A stretch of 64,000 nucleotides of DNA, from assembly GCA_029204225.1 (NCBI GenBank), contig MU831873.1, forward strand, positions 35,247 through 99,246, in the 5' to 3' direction. Made by a program: the position numbers and the translations under genes. This DNA comes from Diphasiastrum complanatum (Eukaryota > Streptophyta > Lycopodiopsida > Lycopodiales > Lycopodiaceae). The notes beneath the pieces are model-generated. The model was not told where the DNA came from and did not search any database. It saw only the letters and a program-made list of their open reading frames with translations. Shown piece after piece: positions 22,394-30,223 of the stretch; within the stretch, counting starts at the first letter, position 1; each line of letters starts with the position of its first letter.

Positions 22394-24967
22394 ATGACTT
22401 CAATGAGTTCATACTTGTTGCAACCAAGTGAGAGATTGTCTACTTCCAATTATTCAATATGGAAGTTGAGGATGGAGTCCATCTTGATACTCCAAGATGT
22501 GATGGACATTGTACTTGGGATTGAGGAGGAGCCTCAAGTCCTTCAAGAAGTACAAAAATACAAGAAGAGAGCTAGGATGGCTCTCCACTACATTAAGATG
22601 AATGTCTCTAATGAGATATTGAGGGAGATTGGTGATTGTTCTACATCCAAGGAAGCTTGGGATTGTCTCAAGTCCATCTATGAGGCTAAGAACGCCTCTA
22701 GGCTCCTCACTCTTAGAAATCAAATCTTCCAAAGTAGTCAAAAGAGTGATGAGAGTGCATCTAATTATGTTTTGAGAGTCAAGGATATTGATAGGGAGCT
22801 TGCATGTATTGGTGACTCAATCAATCAAAGTGAGCTAGTCCAAGTCATTCTCAATGGCTTGAGAGATGAATATGACAACCTTGTCCAATCCTATGCCATT
22901 AAGGAGGAGCTACCAAGTTTGGAGGCCCTTCAAAGTGTGCTTATTTCTGAAGAATCAAGACAAGAGTACAAACTCTTGAGGATGGACAAGCTATCACTCA
23001 ATCATGATGATGGCAAAGTTCTATTTGCCAAGCACAAAGAGAGGAGTAAGAAGAAACACCATCACTTCTCTAATGACAAAGCTAAAGACCAAGATGGAGA
23101 AGAGGAGGATACCTCTCATGCTTCTAGTTCAAATCTCAAGAACAAGAAGATCAAGTGCTTTTATTGTGGCAAGAAAGGCCATTATGGCACCAATTGCTTC
23201 AAGAAGAAGAATCAACTCAATCAAGCCAACATCACCAATGAGAAAGAAGACTATATTGCAAGTGATGGAGAAGGCTCTCTTATGGCATCAAGCTTCTCCT
23301 CTTCCACCTTCAACAAGGATGACTCATGGTATATTGATAGTGGATCATCTTCACATATGTGTGGCTCCAAGCACTCTTTTTCATCTATTATGCCTTATGA
23401 TGGAGTCAAGAAGACCATATACATTGCAAGTAAGCATGAGTGCAATATTGAAAGAGTAGGGATTATTCCCTTGAAGCTTGCATCTTCTAAAGATCTCTTT
23501 CTCAACAATGTTCTTTTTGTCCCAAAGCTTACAAAGAACATCTTAAGTGTTGGCCAACTTCTAGATAGTGGCTTTGATGTCGATTTCAATATTGACAATT
23601 GTGTGACCAAGAAGGATGGTGAGATCCTTGCATATGGATCAAGATTTGAAGGCATCTACAAATTGGATCCAAGTGAGAGTGCAAACTCTCTTGATGTTTC
23701 TTATATGTCCAATATTTCAAAGGAGGATGATCACACAAGATGCACATATCTTCTCTCTTCAAGTATTATGGTGTATGATTATTCCTTATTATTCAAAGCA
23801 TATGTTGAGAAGAAATTCTCATTGAAGATCAAAGCTTTGAGGAGTATTGGAGCTCTTGAAGGAATAGCACCATATGAAGTTTTATTCAAGATGAAGCCTA
23901 AGGTTGATCACCTTAGTGAACTTGGTAGTGCTTGCTTTGCACATATTCTCTTGGAAACAAGGAGGAAGGATGATCCAAGCTCATGGATCATGATTGGATA
24001 CTCATCCATCAAGGAGGCCTTTAGTGTCTTTACACTCTCTATTTCAAAAGTGATTGTGAATAGAGATGTCACATTGCATGAAGATTCAATCTTGGAAGTG
24101 GCTGAGATCAAGGCTTCTCAAGAAGCATCACAAGTTATCTTTTTTGAAGGTATTCAAGTTATGATGGGGCCAATGTGTGAGGAGGAGTTTCTTCTTCATA
24201 TGATTTCAAGAAGATCTTCAAGATGCATGGCTGAGTCTTTATGGCTCAGCTTACATGGAAAAGAGGGGCATCCTTCATGTTGTATCTACTACAACACATT
24301 CATATATGCTTCTCTTCCTTTGCTTGAAATGCTATCTTGCTTCATTGAATTTTTTGGATCTCAAAATTCAAGAAAAGCTATACTAGTTTTGTATGATGCT
24401 TATAATATGGACATGTTTCTTGTCATTATTGACTTAGATGTGTTTCCAATACTTTTTGAAAGCAAGATATTGTATTGTCAAAAGTATGCTCTTGGTTCTA
24501 GTGAGAACAAGATTGAGCTTGTTACTCACTTTTTTGAAAATCATGTTTTCACATGTTTTGAGGCAAATTGTAAACTCCTCTTGAGATTAAGTGAAGCATC
24601 CAAAGTGGACACTTACATCCTTGAGAGAGTAACTAGCCTAAAAAAGATCAAGATAGTCTTTGATATCAAGATTAGATCCATCATGGATATAGTTCATTGT
24701 ATGTGGACTAGTCAAGCTAGAAAGCATAATCTTGATAATCATCATTGTTTCACATCTTATGATCTTGATCTCCATGATCCTTATGAGGCTTGGAAGCCTC
24801 AAATTTCTCTATTTATGGTGCATCCATCATGCAAGTGGAACTTTCAAAGCAAAGATCATCATCAAGCATGGAGGAAGCCCATGATCATAGTGGCATATTG
24901 GTGGAGCACTCTTCAAAGCCATTGGCAAGAGATCTCTACTAAAGAGATCTTATCATGGATATGGTGA
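22394..24967 (+). CDS. Gag-protease-novel domain polyprotein (857 aa) of element C
   Basis: The intact ORF runs from the ATG at 22394 to TGA at 24965. Residues 1-240 are a UBN2-type gag (NYSIWKLRMES, LLTLRNQIFQSS). A CCHC knuckle CFYCGKKGHYGTNC lies at about 254-267 and the protease site DSGSSSHM at about 316. From about 450 to 600 there are integrase pieces (TYLLSSSIMVYD, FKAYVEKKF, APYEVLFKMKPKVDHL, FAHILLETRR), but the HHCC zinc region and the second Asp and Glu of the catalytic triad have been removed by in-frame deletions. Residues 612-857 form a domain I do not recognise: AESLWLSLHGK, SRKAILVLYDA, CKLLLRLSEASKVDTYI and a terminal LSWIW. Gag and protease should act in particle formation; the role of the new domain is unknown. 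Confidence 0.92.
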   Translation: MTSMSSYLLQPSERLSTSNYSIWKLRMESILILQDVMDIVLGIEEEPQVLQEVQKYKKRARMALHYIKMNVSNEILREIGDCSTSKEAWDCLKSIYEAKNASRLLTLRNQIFQSSQKSDESASNYVLRVKDIDRELACIGDSINQSELVQVILNGLRDEYDNLVQSYAIKEELPSLEALQSVLISEESRQEYKLLRMDKLSLNHDDGKVLFAKHKERSKKKHHHFSNDKAKDQDGEEEDTSHASSSNLKNKKIKCFYCGKKGHYGTNCFKKKNQLNQANITNEKEDYIASDGEGSLMASSFSSSTFNKDDSWYIDSGSSSHMCGSKHSFSSIMPYDGVKKTIYIASKHECNIERVGIIPLKLASSKDLFLNNVLFVPKLTKNILSVGQLLDSGFDVDFNIDNCVTKKDGEILAYGSRFEGIYKLDPSESANSLDVSYMSNISKEDDHTRCTYLLSSSIMVYDYSLLFKAYVEKKFSLKIKALRSIGALEGIAPYEVLFKMKPKVDHLSELGSACFAHILLETRRKDDPSSWIMIGYSSIKEAFSVFTLSISKVIVNRDVTLHEDSILEVAEIKASQEASQVIFFEGIQVMMGPMCEEEFLLHMISRRSSRCMAESLWLSLHGKEGHPSCCIYYNTFIYASLPLLEMLSCFIEFFGSQNSRKAILVLYDAYNMDMFLVIIDLDVFPILFESKILYCQKYALGSSENKIELVTHFFENHVFTCFEANCKLLLRLSEASKVDTYILERVTSLKKIKIVFDIKIRSIMDIVHCMWTSQARKHNLDNHHCFTSYDLDLHDPYEAWKPQISLFMVHPSCKWNFQSKDHHQAWRKPMIIVAYWWSTLQSHWQEISTKEILSWIW

Positions 24968-25079
24968 GGGTGCTGCTATGATGGATCCCTTGGCTGATCT
25001 TCACTTCTTATGCATACCAAAGGATCCACTCAAAAAGATTTACAAACTTCTCAAGTGATCTAGTACCTTTCCAAGCTAT

Positions 25080-25090
25080 ATTTTCAGGAG
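25080..25090 (+). other. Polypurine tract region of element C
   Basis: TTTTCAGGAG immediately before TGTGAGG. The AGGAG|TGTGA boundary is the same in elements G (50366|50367) and J (62948|62949). Confidence 0.65.
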
Positions 25091-25907
25091 TGTGAGGCAA
25101 AAATCTAGCTTGGTATTTTTTATGATAGAAGTTTGTAAGTGAATTTCACTTGTGTGGAGGATGTTCAAACGTGTGGAGAATTGTAAAGTAAATAAAAATG
25201 TTTGATATAGGGGTCTCATAGAATTTCATAGTCAAGCATTTAGGTGTAGGATGTTGATAGGGTCAAATTTGGCATAGATGGCAAATTATCCATTTCCACT
25301 TGTAATGCCACTATTGAGCCAAAATAGAGTAGGAGGTCAAACTTGTGCCAATTAGAGTGTAGACAAGTGTAATGCTTCTGTTTGATGAAGTTTAAGAGTT
25401 CCAATAGGATTTAGAGGTGGAACCATGAGTGATCCAATAGAATTTGAGGTTTGCTTGAAAATGGTCCAATAGAATTTAGAGGTGCATGGATCAATGTTCC
25501 AATAGGATTAAGAGGTGGCAAAGTGTGGTCCAATCATAGTTAAGCATAGTGGTAGCTCGTGGATCTACTAGTATCATTGTACTCCTCATTTGGATCTAAT
25601 TGATTTTGAAATTGAGTGGATTTTGAGTGTAAGTGATTTTCTAGCTTTCTCTCTCTACCCAAGACCTATTGATGATTTTCTCTCTCTACCCGAGGAGAGC
25701 AGCTTGTTTTTACTTAGATTACTTTTGGAACACTTCTCACACATGTGAGTGAGAGTTGGAAGTGATTGAATGCATGTAGTAGTGTGTTTTTGCCATAGAA
25801 TCAAAGACACATCTTGAATCTCAATCTAGTCTTGATCTTGGTGCATCTACACACCTTAGGAGATCACAAGTACATGTTGTGGACAGTCCACACGTGTGAA
25901 ACCAACA
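25091..25907 (+). repeat. 3' LTR of element C
   Basis: It begins TGTGAGGCAAAAATCTAG and ends GTGTGAAACCAACA, 817 bp. In this copy the first palindrome reads CTCACACATGTGAG, one base changed from the 5' LTR. Confidence 0.93.
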
Positions 25908-25912
25908 TTCAT
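25908..25912. repeat. Target-site duplication of element C, right
   Basis: TTCAT, identical to 20811-20815. Confidence 0.85.
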
Positions 25913-26260
25913 CACTAATACACAGAAATATTTTTTTATTTGGCTTTTCCAAGCGACCCAGAATATCTGATAAAGTATTATCGAAATCCTGTAGCAAAGC
26001 CAAAACATCAGGATAGGGAGGAACACACCGTAGAATATAACTTGGCCATTGACGAAGCATTGAGTGAGAATCCTTAGAGCAACTTGAGCATTGCCAAGCT
26101 TTGGTAGCAGATCAGCATGACGAAGATGTGCGTCCAAAGTGTCCCGCAAAGAGGAAGCCACAAAATCCGAGAAACCTATAGGAATACCAAGCACTCTAAT
26201 CCCATCAACCGGAGTATTGAAACCTGTAGGTAAAGGGAGCTCAGGAAGGAGCTCCCTTTA
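25913..26260 (-). pseudogene. LINE reverse transcriptase fragment, minus strand
   Basis: The minus strand reads LPLPTGFNTPVDGIRVLGIP, then DAHLRHADLLPKLGNAQVAL and, after a frameshift near 26045, ILRCVPPYPDVLALLQDFD. This is the C-terminal (thumb side) part of a LINE reverse transcriptase that normally lies just ahead of the segment found at 28590 on the other strand, so both may come from one family. The fragment ends at a perfect 12-bp inverted repeat at 26231-26260. Confidence 0.7.
26231..26260. repeat. Perfect 12-bp inverted repeat at a LINE break
   Basis: TAAAGGGAGCTC (26231-26242) and GAGCTCCCTTTA (26249-26260) are separated by AGGAAG. Confidence 0.9.
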
Positions 26261-27143
26261 CAAAAAGCAATACTATGTGTTTAATTTGGTCAATGGAGTT
26301 TATGCAAAAGTCAACGTTAAAGTTAATGTCTTAAATCATAAGGTTATGTGCACACAAAGAGCATTGTCACATTGGTAAGGACTTTATTGCGAGAACTCCG
26401 TTCATTACATGCACCTTTGTATGCAAGTCTTAAATAGCAAAAAATATATGTCCCTCTCTTTTTCATGCATGCGTGCATGCCCATGCTTTAGGTCCACCTT
26501 TATATGTAGGTCATAAATAGGAAAAAGTTTGTGTTCCCTTCTTTTTTACAATGAGCATGCTTTCAACTTACATGACGCACCAACATTATCACTAATAATA
26601 ATAATCAAATAAAGATTCTCTCTTTGCATTCATAAAATCATTTCATCTATGTTTTTAGATGTGTTGTGATAGCACTATGCTATTGTGATGATTTGCTAAA
26701 AGTTGAGGTGTCATTCCTAGATCATTTTGAGCATTGAAATGAGATTATTGTACAACAAGTAGTAGGTTGAGCCTAAATGAGAACACAAGGCTCCAAGATA
26801 GACAAATGACAACAAAGGGCATCCACCCTATAATCATGTTATAGAAATTTATCTCCTATGTAACTCGTCGTGCTGCCATTTAGTGATACATTTTTCAACT
26901 TTTCATACTATATGATGTTATCATTTTTTGTGATGCCTATGCATATATCTCATTCATAATATCACATACATAAAAAATTGTCAAGCTAAAAATATTTGTA
27001 TACCTACCGACACTGAGTTTAAACAATACAAGTTCTTGTATGCACCTCAGTTGAGTTTGACGTCAAAACATTGAGATCTAATGCCCGTGTAGCATAATAA
27101 TGAGATAGAGACACATCCTTTCTCCCGGCGGATGCCTCCATGT
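26261..27143. other. Intergenic, no supported gene
   Basis: AT-rich sequence with ATGCATGC-type motifs near 26465. No conserved coding, LTR or RNA gene was recognised. Confidence 0.4.
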
Positions 27144-27602
27144 TGTCAAAAATGGTGAACTCCTGCAACTTTGTCGCAGAACGAACAAGACACGAAGGTC
27201 GAACGAGAACAATACGCGACAGTCAATGTGTCTTTGACTCGAAGCACGAACGATTCACAAATCAATCGTGAATCTTAAACACACCTCCAGGACCGCAAAA
27301 CGAAAAGAACGAAACAAACGAAGAGAAATCCTTCGCACTGTCAGGTGACAACTCAACGGGCTTCATGCCCAGCTGAAACGAATAGCAACGACCAAGACTA
27401 ACTAACTAGTTGATTAGCATTAACTAGTCTTGTGATTCTACGTTTAGCTATCTTGTAAACTCCACACATGGAGGTATAAACGATCCTCTCTAGATCATAA
27501 CTATGTAAGAAAAAGAGAAAAAGAAGAGAGATAGTAATACAGAGATCTGTAAGAAACAGAGAGAGACGTAGCGAATAGAGTAAGAAAGCAAAAATACCAT
27601 AG
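27144..27602 (+). repeat. Truncated D-type LTR
   Basis: It begins TGTCAAAAATGGTGAACTCC and follows 18100-18555 closely, then stops at AATACCATAG, about 105 bp before the LTR end seen in element D. Confidence 0.88.
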
Positions 27603-28590
27603 CAAGATCTACTCATGCAGATTGAAGACTGCGAAAGCAGCCATGCAGCGTGGGAAAGATTAAAACAGAAGTATGAAGTGAGGACTGCAGCTTCAGTCAT
27701 GCACCTTCACAATCAACTACAATCCATACGGTGGGATGACAACCAGTTAGATCAGCACGTTGAGAAGATCAGAACGATCTTCGCTCAACTCGCTGCATCA
27801 AGATAGGAGCACCAGATCCCATCACCACAGCAGCTGATGTACTTCATGATATCTCTACCGACGTCCTATCAGCCGCTGAGAATGCTCATACTGAGTCTAC
27901 CAGATATGACATTCGACATATGTCAGTCTTGTCTTGTCGCTGATGAGAGACTGATGAGAGACGAAGGAGAGGGAAACAGTGATCAAGAGAAGGCTCTCTT
28001 CACGAAAGGAAGGAAGAAAAGCAAAAACAAGCCAAGATTTGAGAAGACAAAGTCCTCGAATCAAAAATCTTCTTCTTGCGATCACTACCACAAACCAAGC
28101 CATACGGCCAACAAATGCTGGTTCAATCCAGCAATACCTTGCATGCACTACAAGAAGAAAGGACATTTTGCATACGACTGAAGATTCAACCTAAAAATGA
28201 AAAACAAAACTGAAAAGACAAACGTTGCAGAGTCATCAAAGGATGTTGAAAGAGGTGACGAAGCTTTCACGATACTCGACGAAGCTTCGACAAGCTACTC
28301 TGAACACGACTATGATGTAGTCATCGATTCAGGAGCAACATCTCACATAACCTACAACAAGAAGATCTTGATCAAATTTTGCGAACTCAAAAACGACAGA
28401 GCAGTGATTCTAGGCGATGGAAGCAGACACAATGTCAAAGGCATCGGCTCTCTACAGCTACGAACACTGTCAGGCCAAGCAGAGCCACCAGGAGCACTCT
28501 ATGTGGCCTCACTCAGAAAGGATCTGCTATCTGTCTCCAAGATGGCAGATCTAGGCATTCAATCGTATTCCCAATGGTCAGTTCGTTAAG
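27603..28590 (+). pseudogene. Copia gag and protease (element F)
   Basis: Gag (UBN2 type) reads AAWERLKQKYEVRTAASVMH, with a stop at 27804, then continues in a new frame with LMYFMISLPTSYQPL. Knuckle-like cysteines appear as CDHYHKPSHTANKCW and CMHYKKKGHFAYD, where the expected second or last Cys is replaced. A stop at 28180 precedes the protease part with VIDSGATSHITYN at about 28323 and ALYVASLRKDLLSVSKMADL. There are several breaks. It belongs to the same family as element D, which has the complementary 3' half. Confidence 0.85.
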
Positions 28591-29760
28591 CAACAAGTCT
28601 CTCTTCCCGCTTCGTCTGGAGGTGTTGGTCTTTCTTGCACAACTTCTACAGCTTCTATTGCTTTTATGAGAAGTTGGGCCCTTGTTGCCTCTGCACTTAT
28701 CTCTCGGTTTCAGCAGGACAACAAGCCCATTCTTCTCGATTCAGTAGCTCATGTGGAAACAGACATTCTTCCTTTCCAACAACATCTTCGTGCGGCCAAG
28801 GATCTCATTCCTCCACCTATGCGAGCTTCTTTGCCTCCCTTTGAATCTTTGCTTAGCCTTCAGCGTGCTCATTTTCAGAAGTATCTTTTGGAGCGCTTCC
28901 ACTCTCATGCTTTCACTCAGCTTCTCATTGATTCACCTTCCGATGAGACTTGGGCTCGTCTTTTGTCTTGTGCAGGCCCGGGTGCTGGTGCTTGGCTTGT
29001 TGCGCTCCCTGTTGTTCCACACTGATGCCTTTCTTCAGAGTTGTTTCTCACCGCTCTTCGGGTTAGGTTGGGTCTCCCTCATCCAGTGTTGGCAGGTTTG
29101 ACAAAATGTTCTTGTGGTCACCCTGTTGATCCTATTGGCACTCATCTCATGCGTTGCCCTTCTGGCGGAGAGCGTACTGCGACTCATGATTCCATTCGTG
29201 ACGTATTGGCATATATTGCTCATGAGTGCGGCTTTCATGTTGTTTGGGAGCAGACCCACATCTTGCCTGTGTCTGATTCACAGTCGCCTCGGCGTCGAGT
29301 TGATCTTGTTCTTTCGCGCGAGGGGATTCGCACGCTTGGGGATGTTGTTGTTGCTGATCCTTCGCGGCCTGACCTCCTTCGTCGTGCTTCAACTACTCAT
29401 GGTGCCGCTGCTTCTCATGCAGCTCTAGATAAAGAGTGAGATTATTCACATCGCACTCCTGGAGAAGGCTTTATCCCTTTTGCTTTGGAAACATTTGGAT
29501 GCCTGCATAAGAAATTCGATGATTTTCTATCCTCCTGTACAGGTTTTGCAGCGAAACTCCAAGGTCGTGGTGCCTCACCTTTATCTATCATTACGGCTTA
29601 TTATCGTCAACGAGTTTCAATGACTTTACAACGCACTCAGGCACTTGCAATACTTCGACGTGCCGTAGTTGCAGGAACGGCTGCTTCACAGCTTCCTGCA
29701 CTACCTAAACTTCCAACTGTCTTAACTAGCGACTTACACCAAGCAGTAGGCTTTATGTAG
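28590..29760 (+). pseudogene. LINE RT C-terminus with Cys/His motif and endonuclease-like region
   Basis: The frame starts with VSLPASSGGVGLSC and AFMRSWALVASALISRF, typical of the region after the RT domain. After a TGA at 29023 it reads GLPHPVLAGLTKCSCGHPVD and THLMRCPSGGERTATHD, a CXC...HXXXC motif. RRRVDLVL and DVVVADPSRPD follow, a pattern resembling the PD-(D/E)XK restriction-like endonuclease placed C-terminally in some LINE clades. After a second TGA at 29437 comes FIPFALETFG, a conserved tail. Two in-frame stops make this copy inactive. The endonuclease assignment is inference from motif order. Confidence 0.72.
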
Positions 29761-29853
29761 ATACTTTGCGAGATTGTTGCTTTGTTATACTTGTACAATA
29801 TCTCAATTCGCCTTATGGCCTTTATGCTTTTTACATGCATTCCTTTGTACTCT

Positions 29854-29869
29854 GATGGGTTTTCCCATC
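29854..29869 (+). other. 3' UTR hairpin of the LINE
   Basis: GATGGG, TTTT, CCCATC form a 6-bp stem with a 4-nt loop just ahead of the AATAAA tail. LINE machinery often recognises a 3' stem-loop; here that is inference. Confidence 0.6.
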
Positions 29870-29890
29870 TTTTATTAATAAAAACAGGAA

Positions 29891-30177
29891 GTTCTCTCTT
29901 TTTGAAAGGCAATGCCAAATAAATTCATTCTAATGCTCTAATTCACCTAAGAGTGACATCTCCTCTTTTAGCAAATCTTCATAACAACTTAGTGCTATCT
30001 ATCTTTACTGACAAAGAGCTAAGGATTTGTCTTTGAAGGAGGGACATGTTGTGTTGGGTAAAATGAGACATTTTAGAATATGTATGCATGTAGAGATATA
30101 TGATAGGGTTGGATGTTCATTTTTGTCGGTTTATTAAGAAAGGCGGCAGCAGCTGGCAGGCAAGGAACACACACACA
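29891..30177 (+). promoter_or_regulatory. Presumed upstream region and 5' UTR of CIA30
   Basis: An AGATATATGATA stretch at about 30092-30103 could serve as a TATA-like element about 75-85 bp ahead of the ATG. The 5' UTR end is purine-rich and CA-rich (GGCGGCAGCAGC, then ACACACACA). No transcript data are available, so promoter and start site are inferred. Confidence 0.35.
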
Positions 30178-30223
30178 ATGTTAAGGGCACTCCTTCGCTC
30201 CTCCATACACGCTACTCGCCGTG
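30178..30223 (+). CDS. CIA30: CIA30 exon 1
   Basis: ATG at 30178; 46 nt ending CGCCGTG before GTATTAC. It leaves one base (G) that combines with CG of exon 2 into an Ala codon. It encodes the presequence-like N-terminus. Confidence 0.85.

Larger units (their letters stand above)
20816..25907 (+). mobile_element. Element C: complete non-autonomous LTR retrotransposon
   Basis: The 5092-bp element has two LTRs (823 and 817 bp), TGGTATCAGAGCC directly after the 5' LTR, a purine-containing tract before the 3' LTR, and TTCAT duplications on both sides. Inside is one ORF of 857 codons with gag, knuckle, protease, an integrase remnant and a novel domain. There is no reverse transcriptase or RNase H. 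It therefore must have used enzymes in trans. It sits next to the aspartic protease relic and a minus-strand LINE fragment. Confidence 0.93.
27144..28590 (+). mobile_element. Ty1/copia element F (5' part, D family)
   Basis: A D-type LTR (27144-27602) is joined directly to gag and protease of the same family. The LTR end, primer site, leader and N-terminal gag are deleted. It ends near 28590 inside the protease/integrase spacer, where LINE sequence begins. Confidence 0.8.
28590..29890 (+). mobile_element. LINE, 5'-truncated 3' end
   Basis: One frame carries the end of a LINE reverse transcriptase protein down to TAG at 29758, followed by a short 3' UTR with a hairpin and TTTATTAATAAAAA near 29870-29883. 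It is 5'-truncated, as is common for LINEs. No target-site duplication was identified. Confidence 0.75.

Noticed and set aside
22454-22741. Minus-strand ORF in gag of element C
   Set aside because: Antisense shadow of the 857-codon ORF.
29041-29428. Alternative hydrophobic ORFs over the LINE end (membrane-like proteins)
   Set aside because: The overlapping frame with CSCGH, RRVDLVL and PFALETFG is the conserved one.
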